DNA of 64,000 bases from Granulicella sp. L60 (GTDB lineage Bacteria; Acidobacteriota; Terriglobia; Terriglobales; Acidobacteriaceae), in NCBI RefSeq assembly GCF_009765825.1, contig NZ_LMUR01000010.1, positions 51,437-115,436 on the forward strand, given 5' to 3'. The notes beneath the pieces are model-generated. The model did no database searches. It was not told where the DNA came from and was given only the letters and a program-made list of their open reading frames with translations. Positions 44,401 to 53,216 of the stretch are shown one piece after another (position 1 is the first letter of the stretch; each line of letters starts with the position of its first letter). A program made the position numbers and the translations under genes.

Positions 44401-45398
44401 ACGACGTACCGGTGCAAGCCCGGATTCACGAGCTTGGGATCACTGTTGATGATGGGATCGTTCTTAAAAAAGAACGGCGCTGCGTTGAGCCAGTTGGTGC
44501 CGCGTTGGCCGTAGACGCCGCCGTGGTAGGCGTTTGTGCCGGAGGCGGTGCTCATATCGATGTGTGCGCCGGAGGTGGAGCCTTGCTGAGCGTCATACAT
44601 GGAGGCGTTGACGCGAACCTCGGAGATCATGTCGGGCGCGGGCGTGGGGATGGCGTTGCCAATGGAGAGATAGACGGAGGCCACGGACTGGATGACTCCG
44701 CCGCCGCCGTTGCTGGTGGAGGCTCCGGTGCTATTGATGACACGGGCGGAGCCGACCTGGCTGGTGCTCTTGCCGTTGAAGAGGTTACTGGCATCGACGC
44801 CGTTGAGGGTGAAGCTGTTACTGGTATCGCGCTGGCCGTTAGCCCAGATGGGCGGGTTGCCGAGGCCGGAGAGGGCCCCGGTGCCGCCGGGCAACTCCGC
44901 GCTGAGGCCGGGCGAGAGGATCGCGGCCGTCAGGGGGCTTCCTGTGGGCAAGGGAATTGACTGGATCTGCTCCCTGTCCATGACATAGCCGTTGGTTGTG
45001 TCCACGGCGTTCATAAGCGGCACTGCGTCTACGCTGACGACAGTGTTGACCGCACCAACAGTGAGCGATGCGTTGACCGTTCCGGTGCGGTCGCTTTGCA
45101 CGGGAACTGCTGCCATCTTTTGTGTCTGGAACCCATCCTTGGTGAAGGAGAGGGTATAGGTGCCGATGGGGAGATTGGCAAAGTCGTAGAACCCGTTGCC
45201 ACTCGAGACCTGGGTCCGAGTGAGGCCGGTCTGCTCGTCTACTACCGTGACGGCGACTCCGGGCAGGATGCCGCCCTGGCTGTCTGTGACGGTGCCTGTG
45301 ATGCCCCCCAGGGTCTGCGCGAAGGCGGGAGAGATCAGCAGGAGAGCCAGCAGCTGACAAAACACGACGATGAGTGATAGGCGAAGACGCTTAGTCAT
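41448..45398 (-). CDS. Oar-like TonB-dependent receptor
   Basis: A 1316-residue outer-membrane protein. A signal peptide (to about residue 28, ending AFAQ) is followed by a carboxypeptidase-regulatory-like beta-sandwich (about 30-115; GITGTVTDSQGGILPGVAVTVVDEQTG), a plug-like region (about 120-300) and a long beta-barrel ending in the aromatic C-terminus LRFMF. This is the Oar/CarboxypepD_reg type that is strongly expanded in Acidobacteriota. It likely imports or binds a large substrate with TonB energy; no specific substrate can be named. No operon partner lies on its strand within 290 bases, and I see no gene in 45399-45692. Confidence 0.92.
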   Translation of the reverse strand: MTKRLRLSLIVVFCQLLALLLISPAFAQTLGGITGTVTDSQGGILPGVAVTVVDEQTGLTRTQVSSGNGFYDFANLPIGTYTLSFTKDGFQTQKMAAVPVQSDRTGTVNASLTVGAVNTVVSVDAVPLMNAVDTTNGYVMDREQIQSIPLPTGSPLTAAILSPGLSAELPGGTGALSGLGNPPIWANGQRDTSNSFTLNGVDASNLFNGKSTSQVGSARVINSTGASTSNGGGGVIQSVASVYLSIGNAIPTPAPDMISEVRVNASMYDAQQGSTSGAHIDMSTASGTNAYHGGVYGQRGTNWLNAAPFFFKNDPIINSDPKLVNPGLHRYVVGGTFGGPIIKDKLFGFVSYQHLRVSDQEIGDSFLDVPVGLSDTNRTAAGFAGIVNNNFGSGLAASNIDNTALALFNSPSLPGEPGKWLIPNDTGSSSLSPSHPFNAFIPGTGYFKADMAVANIDYNISSKDTLSLKYYYQHDPTIAPYAYSSVPGFTEHLDSGAQVIAITNTYLLRSNLSTTQTMGFIREKTWVDNEQPFGPNAIPGGALGTVSINEFGSNYFPGVSIVNVLGSAQGQYGLESSGILNIGPNAEGQAPNTGAFQNRWQPSGNAIWTLGRHTVSFGTNYSYTQLNTIDKRTGNGTVATDDLSAYAQGYVTPGSSSTAFYVSSFLQGNASRYYRANQIGSYVQDKFQITPNLSLTAGLRYDWNGGLTEKEGRIFNFDFPDPKHPGDPNAYQYNAASDTITQPGFIIAGNNANGTSGISPTTLTGRQYGFGPRLGAAWQPEMFHSKIVVRSGFGMYYDRGELFSYLSPGYAIGTVTGGPFGVNQQLPFVTAQSCPNNTLYNGYIPTCGQNTSGAGGSNDPFAAPTSANAATGNLANPYTNVQNAPPTNPKSSDLSKYLPNLASISNGGQPVSLGVYDRANKLPYTYNYTLDIQWQPRNDIAVEIGYVGNLGRHQVIPVPFNQPGIASPASPIHGENYSYGYNVGGALLPDNSSYREDYEGGNVDHRVPYVGYAAESIDFKAAGVDAYNALTAHIDKRMSHGLQVAASYTYSHALDEQSGLGLFYNGNNPLNLRDGYASSDFDRTHVINFNYVYRLPDFIHEHNIESFFTNGWSLVGLTVLQSGQPYSVIDFSGAVGSIYYGVSNGITNPIVPLAPGCTAKNAKTGRSGAFGTGDEALKSSCFTLPLLAAGGLSNAVPTSDPYETGFTTGQRNIFRQAFQKRADASLIKLTRFNERYSLKYTFDVYNLTNTSSFDVPGNEVSQNENYNGFPVAGTPVLPTACDATNVGFYNCPAGLGIVTHAIGSARQIQMSLRFMF

Positions 45399-45692
45399 AT
45401 ACTGGCTCCGGAAAAGTACTGCAGCTTGTTCGAATGCTGGTTTGCGATCAATCTTTTTGAGACTGTTTGGACGGATGGGCAGAGATACACGAATGCAGCG
45501 ATGCAGCGCGGCAAATCCGCGGCAACTACGCTTAGGAGACTGGAGTGAAAAAACTCAGGATTCGTGAGACTCAGTTTTTTATGTTGAACTTGGAATGATT
45601 TTGAGCATAACTGAAATCGTCAAAATCGAGAAGTGAATTCGTGATTCCCAAGGATGCGTCTTTGACATGAAGATGATGCTCCTTGGAAGACT

Positions 45693-47768
45693 TCAGACAG
45701 GGCTTGTGAGGCCACGTGCCTTCAGCATGGGCTCGATTTTTGGCTGCCTGCCAAGCCAGGCGGCGAAGAGAGTTGCGGGATCCTGGGTGTTTCCCTGCGA
45801 GAGGACCATGGCGCGGAGGCGGTCTCCGTTGTCTCGGGTGAGGCCGCCGTTCTCTTCAAACCACTGGAAGCCGTCGTGTTCGAGCATCTCGCTCCATAGA
45901 TAGGCGTAGTAGCCTGCTGCGTATCCACCGCCCCAGATGTGAGAGAAGTAGGTCGACCGGTAGCGGGGCGGAACGAATCTGAGGGCGATGTTTTTCTTTT
46001 CCAGGGCGGATTGCTCGAAGGCGTTAGGATGTTGCGGCTGGGTGCTGTCGGGAAGGGTATGCCACTGCATGTCGAGTTCGGCGGCGGCAAGTAGTTCCGT
46101 GAGCTCGTATCCCTGGTTGAAGTCGGCGGCACGCTTCATCTTTGCTGCGAGCTCTTCGGGCATCGGTGCGCCGGTCTGGTAGTGACGGGCATAGTGATCG
46201 AAGATGGCGGGATAGGTGGCCCAGTGCTCGTTGAACTGGGAAGGGAATTCAACGAAGTCTCGCGCTACGGATGTTCCGGAGAGACTTGGGTAGACGGTCT
46301 GCGAGAAGATTCCGTGGAGTGCGTGGCCGAACTCGTGGAAGAGCGTGATGACGTCGCTGAAGGCGATGAGCGCGGGTTCAACTTCGGCGGGCTTGGGGAC
46401 GTTCGAGACGTTGTAGATGACGGGGAGGGCGGCCATCAGGTTCGATTGCCGCACGAAGCTGCCCATCCAGGCGCCGCCGTTCTTGTTGTCGCGCTTGTAA
46501 AAGTCGCAATAAAAGAGCGCTAGAGGCTTGCCGTCAGCCTCTACTACTTCGAAGACCTGGACGTCCGGGTGCCATACCGGGAGGTCGTTGCGTTGGTTGA
46601 AGCAGATGCCATAGAGCTGGGTTGCTGCATGAAAGACGCCGTCGTGCAGCACGCGGTTCAGTTCGAAGTAGGGACGCAGCTCGGCCTCGTCAAGATCGTA
46701 CTTCGCCTTCCGCACCTGTTCAGAGTAGAACTCCCAATCCCATGGTTCGAGTTGGAAGCCACCATCTTGAGAGTCGATCACCTTTTGGATCTCACTCGCT
46801 TCATCTTTCGCGTTGGCTACCGCTGCTGGGACCAGCGCGTCCATGAAGCTGACCGCAGTTTCGGGGGTCTTCGCCATCTGATCATCAAGCTTCCATGCTG
46901 CGTAGCTGTCGAAGCCGAGCAGCTTTCCTTTCTCCGCGCGAAGCTGGGCGAGCCTGGACACCGTTGCCCGCGTGTCGTTCGCATCATCACGTTCGGATCG
47001 GCCCCAGGAGGCTTTAAATATTGCTTCACGGGTATCCCTTGTGTGCAGCGCCGAGAGCCAAGGCTGCTGCGTCGTATTCTGCATGGGAAGCAACCATCCT
47101 TCCATCTCTCTTGCCTTCGCCGCTCGCTCCGCGCCGCTGATCTGTGCCGAAGTCAGACCTGCCAGGGAATCTTTGTCCGTGGTGAAGTAAGCGGCTTCCT
47201 TTGAGGCTGCCAATATCTTGCTCTTGAAGTCGTTCGAGAGCGCAGACTCCTCTTCATTGATCTCTTTCAACATCTGCTTATCGGCGTCGGGCAGGTTCGC
47301 CCCCGCACGCACGAACTGCCTGTAATAAATCTCCACCAGGCGGAGCGCCTCCGGGTTTAGCTCCAGCGACTCGCGCGCCTCATAGACCGCTGCTACGCGT
47401 GCAAAGAGTTTGCTGTCCAGAAAGATTGCATCGTGATTTGCCGCCATACGCGGAGCTTCTTCCCTTTGCACTCTTTCGAGCTCTGGATTGGTGTTCGCTC
47501 CGGTCACTCCGTAGAACGCCGCTAGGACACGCTGCAGCAAAGTGCCTGTCTTTTCCATCGCCACGATGGTGTTCTCAAAGGTCGGCGCGGCGGGGTCATC
47601 AGCGATCACCCGCACTTCTTTGAGCTTCTCTGTCATTCCTGCCTCGATGGCAGGCTGATAGTCGCTATCCTTAATCTGGTCGAAGGGAGGTGCCTGGAAA
47701 GGCAGAGTGCTCGGCATATAAAAGGGATTCGCCGGGCCAAACTCGGCTATGGCAACTTCGGCTGTCAC
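45693..47768 (-). CDS. M3-family metallopeptidase (oligopeptidase A/Dcp type)
   Basis: About 691 residues, the usual size of the thimet oligopeptidase family. The zinc motif HEFGHALHG has His478, Glu479 and His482; the third ligand is a Glu in the following helix. The N-terminus matches the family pattern (STLPFQAPPFDQIKDSDYQP). The C-terminus ends LGRQPKIEPMLKARGL. The GTG at 47768 is preferred, since AGGTG lies 3 bases before it and the sequence after it (TAEVAIAEFGPANPFY) looks native; the open frame extends to 47801. No signal peptide is seen, so it is likely a cytoplasmic peptidase that degrades oligopeptides. Confidence 0.92.
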   Translation of the reverse strand: MTAEVAIAEFGPANPFYMPSTLPFQAPPFDQIKDSDYQPAIEAGMTEKLKEVRVIADDPAAPTFENTIVAMEKTGTLLQRVLAAFYGVTGANTNPELERVQREEAPRMAANHDAIFLDSKLFARVAAVYEARESLELNPEALRLVEIYYRQFVRAGANLPDADKQMLKEINEEESALSNDFKSKILAASKEAAYFTTDKDSLAGLTSAQISGAERAAKAREMEGWLLPMQNTTQQPWLSALHTRDTREAIFKASWGRSERDDANDTRATVSRLAQLRAEKGKLLGFDSYAAWKLDDQMAKTPETAVSFMDALVPAAVANAKDEASEIQKVIDSQDGGFQLEPWDWEFYSEQVRKAKYDLDEAELRPYFELNRVLHDGVFHAATQLYGICFNQRNDLPVWHPDVQVFEVVEADGKPLALFYCDFYKRDNKNGGAWMGSFVRQSNLMAALPVIYNVSNVPKPAEVEPALIAFSDVITLFHEFGHALHGIFSQTVYPSLSGTSVARDFVEFPSQFNEHWATYPAIFDHYARHYQTGAPMPEELAAKMKRAADFNQGYELTELLAAAELDMQWHTLPDSTQPQHPNAFEQSALEKKNIALRFVPPRYRSTYFSHIWGGGYAAGYYAYLWSEMLEHDGFQWFEENGGLTRDNGDRLRAMVLSQGNTQDPATLFAAWLGRQPKIEPMLKARGLTSPV

Positions 47769-47979
47769 GACACCTGAACTTATCATCCTTGCTGCCCTCA
47801 CTCTCGTGTCCTGCTTCTCGTCTATCTGATCGTCTTATTCATCTTCTGCCATAAGGCACTCATGCTGCCACTCACAGTGCCATCTCACCCCGTCACGAAG
47901 ACCACCCATCTGCCGATAGATACTGCATGTACAAGACGCGGTACAATCGCCAACATCTCTTTCGCCAGCAGGATTCGCC

Positions 47980-48756
47980 ATGCCAGCCGTAGACGCCGAC
48001 GCATTCCAGCTCGCCCGAACCCCACGCCCCACCGTCTTGCCACCGCTTGCCGGGCTTGATCTCCATGCCCTCTACTACTCCGCCCGCACCGGCGGCGATT
48101 TTTTCGACGCCGTCGCCGCTGGCCCACGCGTCATCTTCCTGCTTACCGATATCGCCGGGCCACATGCTCAGGCCTATCCAATCGCCGCTCGTATCCAAGA
48201 CACACTTCACCAACGCGTACCGGAGCTGTTTGGCTGTGGCGAAATCAACCTTCCCGACACTCTTGCCACGCTGGCCCACGCGATCAACCACACCATCCTC
48301 GAGGCGACCGGCAGAGCCTGTTTCGCCCCTACATTTTTCGGCTGCTTCGACCCGTCTCTCGGTATCCTTTGTTATCTGAACGCCGGCGGACAACCAGCGA
48401 TCTTTCGCGACACCAGCGGCACGCGCACCCTTGGAGGGGGCTCCATACCGCTTGGGCTGTTCACTCATCTGACCTTCGAGCCAGCCATCCAAGTGTTCGA
48501 GCCGGGAGCCACTCTACTCCTGGTGACCAAAGGAGTTCCGGAGGCAAGTCGCGGACAGAGGCACTTTGGAGTGGAACGCCTGACGCGTCACATGGAGACG
48601 TTTATGGACGGATCCGCCTTCGACCTGTGCAGGACCACATTGCATCAGGCGCATCGCTTCAGAAAGCTTCCTTGGTATAGTCTGCAGCGACTGCCTTTCA
48701 TGAAGCCTGAGCGGGTGGAGGATTTGACCGCAGTGGCACTGGTGCGTCCTTTCTAG
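47980..48756 (+). CDS. SpoIIE/PP2C-like serine phosphatase
   Basis: A 258-residue protein phosphatase of the PPM type. GGDFFDAVA (about 38-46) provides the first metal-binding Asp, and LLTDIAGPHAQA is the usual DVSGKG-like loop in altered form. LCYLNAGGQPAIF and LGLF...FEPGATLLLVTKGVPEA are typical of the RsbU/SpoIIE group, and DLTAVAL carries a late metal-binding Asp. It has no additional sensor domain. Such phosphatases usually dephosphorylate anti-sigma-antagonists; no partner is adjacent. The start follows AGGA by about 7 bases. Confidence 0.85.
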   Translation: MPAVDADAFQLARTPRPTVLPPLAGLDLHALYYSARTGGDFFDAVAAGPRVIFLLTDIAGPHAQAYPIAARIQDTLHQRVPELFGCGEINLPDTLATLAHAINHTILEATGRACFAPTFFGCFDPSLGILCYLNAGGQPAIFRDTSGTRTLGGGSIPLGLFTHLTFEPAIQVFEPGATLLLVTKGVPEASRGQRHFGVERLTRHMETFMDGSAFDLCRTTLHQAHRFRKLPWYSLQRLPFMKPERVEDLTAVALVRPF

Positions 48757-48849
48757 CACTGAAAGCATCTTCGTTATCTTCTGTTTCTTCTCGGCAGGGC
48801 TGAGGCCCAGAACTCCTCCGTTTTCGTCTCTGGTGGTTACAATGCCTGC

Positions 48850-49230
48850 ATGGAGAAAGTAGCCGAACAGGATCCTCGAGTTTACTTCGCCGCCGAGAGA
48901 ACCTTCCTTGCGTGGATTCGTACCGGACTCGGTCTTATGGGGATCGGCTTCGCCGTCAGCCGCTTTGGTCTTTTCCTGCACCAGATGAGCGCGAGCATGG
49001 CTCATCTGCCCACCCGCACCTCGGGTATCTCGGCTTGGTCGGGTATTGCGCTGGTTGGGCTTGGTGTTGTCGTCAACGTCGGTGCGGTCGTCCGGCACTT
49101 CCAGTTGATCCGGGAGCTTAGCTCAGGGACTTGGCAGCCGGGGCGAGTTTCGAAGGATGCTGTGGTGCTTGGCCTTCTTCTGGCCGCCGCCGGAGTTGGC
49201 ATGGTCGTCTATCTCCTGCTTATCCGCTAA
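48850..49230 (+). CDS. DUF202 family small membrane protein
   Basis: A 126-residue protein with the DUF202 opening DPRVYFAAERTFLAWIRTGLGLMGIGFAV and three membrane segments (about 24-43, 62-82 and 104-124). The conserved ERTFLAWIRT sequence is family-defining. The function is not established to my knowledge. It stands alone on the + strand between the phosphatase and the DUF503-rbfA group. Confidence 0.88.
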   Translation: MEKVAEQDPRVYFAAERTFLAWIRTGLGLMGIGFAVSRFGLFLHQMSASMAHLPTRTSGISAWSGIALVGLGVVVNVGAVVRHFQLIRELSSGTWQPGRVSKDAVVLGLLLAAAGVGMVVYLLLIR

Positions 49231-49434
49231 GTCCTTCCCGGCGTCTTCACAGATGCTATCTTGCGCCTGTTGGCTCGCTTCTTGGGCGCAAGTTGGTAGA
49301 ATCAAAGGAAGGAAAGATAAAGTGGCCCGCGAGATAAGTTATGCGGTTGATTTGACCTTGGATCTCCTGTCGCATCTCTATCGGTCGCTCGCTGAGCACT
49401 CTTCCGGACAACAAGTTTTTTCGGCGTACTCCAG

Positions 49435-49731
49435 ATGCCCGTAGCCAAACTCACTATCGAGCTAGAAATTCCGGCAGCGCAGTCGCTCAAGGACCGCCGC
49501 CAAGTGTTGCGGTCGATGAAAGATAAGCTTAGGCATGGCTTCAACCTGTCGGTCGCCGAGCTCGACGAGGGCATTGTGTGGAATCGCGCCACACTGGGTA
49601 TCGCGGCGATATCTTCCTCTACGAGCTACCTCACAGGACAGATGCACCAGATCGACCTGGCAGTGCACCGTATTGCCAACAATCTAAGCGCGGAGATCCT
49701 TGATTCGTACGCGGAGATCCTTGCAGAATGA
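49435..49731 (+). CDS. DUF503 family protein
   Basis: A 98-residue protein with the DUF503 pattern (LTIELEIPAAQSLKDRRQVLRSMKDKLRHGFNLSVAEL). The family usually lies between infB and rbfA in many bacteria and is thought to relate to translation. Here it is 138 bases before rbfA, as expected. infB is not in the window, so that order is partly broken. The upstream 49231-49434 region has no gene I can support. Confidence 0.88.
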   Translation: MPVAKLTIELEIPAAQSLKDRRQVLRSMKDKLRHGFNLSVAELDEGIVWNRATLGIAAISSSTSYLTGQMHQIDLAVHRIANNLSAEILDSYAEILAE

Positions 49732-49869
49732 ACCACAGTTCAGTCGTATTAGCCTATAATTCGCCCTTAGCCGCCGCAATCGACAACGTCTGCCCCGAAA
49801 CCTGGCCCGCCGACTAGGTCAAACGGCCCAACTTTGATATCCTCAACCGTTCGCTTCAGTCAAAACCAT

Positions 49870-50301
49870 ATGCCCGAACAACGCGCCAGAACGTACCACC
49901 GCAATCGAGTTGCACAGACCTTCTCCGAAGAGATCGGAGCCATGCTGGAGGGTGAACTCTCCGATCCTCGCATCGCTCCCAGTTACGTAACCGAGGTTGT
50001 GCTCGCCCCCGGGGGTAAGTCTGCCCGGATCTTTGTCGCCGTCCATGGCAGCGAGGACGAAGAGGCTTCCACGCTGGAGGGTCTGACTACTGCCAAAGCG
50101 TATATTCGCTCGCAACTCCGTGATCGCATGGGAGTTCGCCACATTCCCGAACTTACATTTGCCATTGATCGGTCTGAAAAGATGACTGGTCGCATGGATG
50201 AGCTTCTTGCCCGCACTCGTAAACGCGAAGATAAGCGCGCCGCGGCGGCCCAACCCGTTTCTGTGCAAACATCCGACCTGCCGACGCCCTCCAAACCATG
50301 A
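49870..50301 (+). CDS. rbfA: Ribosome-binding factor A
   Basis: A 143-residue cold-shock and 30S maturation factor. HRNRVAQTFSEEIGAMLEGELSDPRI is the KH-like N-terminal signature; RIFVAVHGSEDEE and LRDRMGVRHIPELTFAIDRS follow in the expected order. The C-terminus is basic and extended. The open frame starts at 49834, but the family pattern starts with ATG 49870 (MPEQRARTYHRN). It overlaps the nrnA start by four bases, so the two are translationally coupled. TATAAT-like sequence lies at 49755. Confidence 0.93.
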   Translation: MPEQRARTYHRNRVAQTFSEEIGAMLEGELSDPRIAPSYVTEVVLAPGGKSARIFVAVHGSEDEEASTLEGLTTAKAYIRSQLRDRMGVRHIPELTFAIDRSEKMTGRMDELLARTRKREDKRAAAAQPVSVQTSDLPTPSKP

Positions 50302-51299
50302 CCCTTGCCACCCATCCTCTGGAAGTCAGGCAGCACGAGGCAGAGATTGCCGCCGTATTAGCGGTGTTCCGCTCCCACAGCCGTTTCCTGCTCACCTCCC
50401 ACGCCCGTCCAGACGGCGACGCAATCGGCTCGACACTCGCGTTGGCCGAGGTGCTCGACCAGCTTGGCTGTCATACCGACATCGTCTTCGCGGATCCGAT
50501 CCCTCATATCTATCGCACACTGCCAGGGGTTCATCGGGTTCGGCTGGCGCCGTCCGTTTCAGATGTGGATCCAAATCTGAGTACGCCTGCGATTCTGCTG
50601 GAGTGCGACGGTATCGCCCGCACCAGCCTGCTTGGCCTTGAAGGCCGGCCGCTGATCAACATTGACCATCATGCCAGCGGACGCCCGTTTGCCTCGATCA
50701 ACTGGATCGACGAGCACGCCTGCGCTGTGGCGGCGATGGTCTACCGCATCGCCATCGCTGCCGGTGTGGAGATTACACCTTCCATGGCAACCTGCCTCTA
50801 CACCGGTATCCTCTCCGATACCGGAGCCTTCACGTACCCGAGCACAAGCGCCGAGACCTTCGCGCTGGTCCATCACCTGGCCGATTCGGGAGCCAACCCG
50901 AGCCAGATCGCGCGCGATATCTACTTTTCCAATCCGGTCACCAAGATTCAACTGCTTGGTATCGCGCTTTCAAATCTGCAGTGCGACGGCATCCTCGCCT
51001 GGACGTGGGTCACGAGTGAAGATATGGCCAGGATTGGAGCCATCGCCGAAGACTGTGAGGGCGTGGTGAACTACCTGATCAGCATTGCGGGGGTGGAGTC
51101 GGCGGTGTTTCTGCGAGAGGTCTCGGATGCAAGTCAGTTTCGCCTGAGCATTCGCAGCAAAGGCAAGATCGACGTCGCGCAGGTTGCGGAACACTTTGGC
51201 GGGGGTGGTCATCGCAGCGCCAGCGGCTGCACCCTCGACGGGCCTCTCGGGATAGCGACCGAGCGCATCCTTGCCCAGTTGCGCATAGGACTCTGTTAG
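50298..51299 (+). CDS. nrnA: DHH-family oligoribonuclease/pAp phosphatase
   Basis: A 333-residue DHH/DHHA1 phosphoesterase that degrades nano-RNA and 3'-phosphoadenosine 5'-phosphate. Metal-binding motifs are SHARPDGDAIGS (about 34-45), the DHH itself in NIDHHASGRPF, and the intermediate LYTGILSDTGAF. The DHHA1 part ends in the substrate-binding FGGGGHRSASG. The length is normal. It overlaps rbfA by four bases, an arrangement typical for the rbfA-nrnA pair. Confidence 0.93.
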   Translation: MTLATHPLEVRQHEAEIAAVLAVFRSHSRFLLTSHARPDGDAIGSTLALAEVLDQLGCHTDIVFADPIPHIYRTLPGVHRVRLAPSVSDVDPNLSTPAILLECDGIARTSLLGLEGRPLINIDHHASGRPFASINWIDEHACAVAAMVYRIAIAAGVEITPSMATCLYTGILSDTGAFTYPSTSAETFALVHHLADSGANPSQIARDIYFSNPVTKIQLLGIALSNLQCDGILAWTWVTSEDMARIGAIAEDCEGVVNYLISIAGVESAVFLREVSDASQFRLSIRSKGKIDVAQVAEHFGGGGHRSASGCTLDGPLGIATERILAQLRIGLC

Positions 51300-51322
51300 C
51301 CTTGTCTCGCTTCTCTAAATAA

Positions 51323-53137
51323 ATGAACGATATGCAACAATCCGCCGACCCGGATGCCGGGATCTCCCACGCACCTGTTCCATGGCTTCGCCGGCATGTC
51401 GAACTGCCGTCGCTGGTCACGGTGCGTGAGTTCCTCGTCCTCTTTGTGGTCACAATCTTTCTCTTGCTATACGGACTGGTTCCGATGTTTGGCGGGGACC
51501 AGCTTGGGCTTGTAGGCGCCGACGAGCCTCGCTACGCCCAAATAGCCCGCGAGATGCTTACCGCGCACTCGGAGGCCTGCCACGAGGTCGACGCCAAGAT
51601 GGTGCCGCGCAGCCTGCGTCTGGCCGACCTCCGTGCGTCATTTCACTGCATCGCTGGGGGTACGGTAACTCCGATCCTCTATGGGCAGCCGTGGCTGGAG
51701 AAGCCAGCGCTCTACTACTGGCGCGCGATGAGCTTCTTCAAGGAGTTTGGCGTCTCGGATTGGACGGCACGGTTGCCCTCCTCGTCCGCTACGCTTGCGC
51801 TAGTCATCCTGGTCTTTCTTCATATGCGGCGCTTCCGTCCGGGAGGGCATCTGGACGCGGCGCTGATCACGACCTCGTGCATTGCGATTGTCAGCTTTGC
51901 GCGGGGGGCCTCCACCGATATGCAGCTGGCCGCGCCGTTCTGCATCGGGATGCTGGGCTGGTATGCCTGGTACGAGACCGGAAGGAAGTTCTGGCTGTTC
52001 GATCTGTACTTCTTTGGCGCGGCTGCTACGCTTGCGAAAGGCCCCGTAGCTCCGTTTCTTGCGCTATGCATCATTCTGCTCTTTGTCGGGCTTCGCCGTG
52101 AGTGGTCGGTTCTGCGGCGGACGATATGGTGGCCAGGCGTTCTGCTCTACTTGGCGATGGTTCTACCGTGGTACATCGCAGTTCAAAAACGCAACCCGAC
52201 TTTTGGCAGGCTGTTTTTTATCGAACACAATCTGGAACGATTTGCTACCAATCGCTATCAGCACCATCAGCCCTTCTGGTATTACATTGCGGTTCTTCTT
52301 ATTGGGCTAATGCCGTGGACGGTGCTGGCTATCCGCGCACTGGTGGACTCCATCGAGGTCTCGATCGCAGAGTGGAAGGTGCGGCACAAACCGCAGCGCT
52401 ATCTAGGCCACACACGTGCGGGCGATGCCTTTCCGGAGTTCCTGGTTCTGTGGACACTCTTCCCCATTCTTTTCTTCTCATTTTCGGGTTCCAAGCTTCC
52501 CGGCTATATTCTGCCTTCGATCCCTCCCCTCACCATTCTGACTGCCGACTACCTTAACCGCGTCCGTCGAGAAGGCCTTCCGCGCTGGCTGCTGTGGTCT
52601 CACGCGGGCCTCTGTGGTCTCCTTACCTTCGTCCTTGTGCTGGCGCCACAGCATATGAAGTACGAGACGCTGGTGCCGTCCGCGCAGTGGCTCCTGATCG
52701 CTGGCGCGTCTGCTATAGTCTTCGCCGCGATCGTCTTTCTGGTCATCCAGCGCTGGGGTATCTCACAGGTCTGCAACGTCACCCTGCTTCCAATTCTTGC
52801 TTCTCTGATCTTCCTGCTGGGCTTTCATGGCAAAGATCTCGACATCAACTACTCTGCCCGTCCCCTCGCACGTGAGATTCAGCGCCAGGCACCAGATGTG
52901 AAACTGGTGGCGACGGACCTGATTAAGCGCGACATGGACTATGGGCTGGCTTTCTATCGCAACCAGCCTATGATCCACTACGGCAGCGATGGGGTTCCTG
53001 ACGCCGAACATATCCTGGTCATCCGCGCCAACGATACCGCAGAGCTGGACCACTGGCTCGCCGGACGCGTCTATAAACCGATCTTCCTCTACGAATCGCA
53101 GGGTCTTGAGGTATATCGGGTTTATGCTAAGTCTTGA
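51323..53137 (+). CDS. ArnT/PMT-type membrane glycosyltransferase (GT39/GT83-like)
   Basis: A 604-residue protein with about twelve membrane segments. The first periplasmic loop holds VGADEPRYAQIAREML, the Asp-Glu motif typical of ArnT-like enzymes that use polyprenyl-phosphate sugars. A second feature is PWLEKPALYYW, and FSFSGSKLPGYILPSIPPLTIL is a further family signature. A soluble C-terminal domain follows at about 500-604. The acceptor (lipid A, protein or polymer) cannot be told. It starts 23 bases after nrnA, so it is likely co-transcribed. No signal peptide is present beyond the first membrane segment. Confidence 0.88.
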   Translation: MNDMQQSADPDAGISHAPVPWLRRHVELPSLVTVREFLVLFVVTIFLLLYGLVPMFGGDQLGLVGADEPRYAQIAREMLTAHSEACHEVDAKMVPRSLRLADLRASFHCIAGGTVTPILYGQPWLEKPALYYWRAMSFFKEFGVSDWTARLPSSSATLALVILVFLHMRRFRPGGHLDAALITTSCIAIVSFARGASTDMQLAAPFCIGMLGWYAWYETGRKFWLFDLYFFGAAATLAKGPVAPFLALCIILLFVGLRREWSVLRRTIWWPGVLLYLAMVLPWYIAVQKRNPTFGRLFFIEHNLERFATNRYQHHQPFWYYIAVLLIGLMPWTVLAIRALVDSIEVSIAEWKVRHKPQRYLGHTRAGDAFPEFLVLWTLFPILFFSFSGSKLPGYILPSIPPLTILTADYLNRVRREGLPRWLLWSHAGLCGLLTFVLVLAPQHMKYETLVPSAQWLLIAGASAIVFAAIVFLVIQRWGISQVCNVTLLPILASLIFLLGFHGKDLDINYSARPLAREIQRQAPDVKLVATDLIKRDMDYGLAFYRNQPMIHYGSDGVPDAEHILVIRANDTAELDHWLAGRVYKPIFLYESQGLEVYRVYAKS

Positions 53138-53216
53138 CGGACCAGAGTCTTCGTCTCGCTTCGCCCGTTTCTGACCTCTAACTTCCTATAAGCTCAACGG
53201 AGACCTTCCCGAGAGT

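Noticed and set aside
42480..44960. Several long + strand frames inside the first receptor gene
   Set aside because: They are shadows of the receptor gene on the other strand; no motifs were seen.
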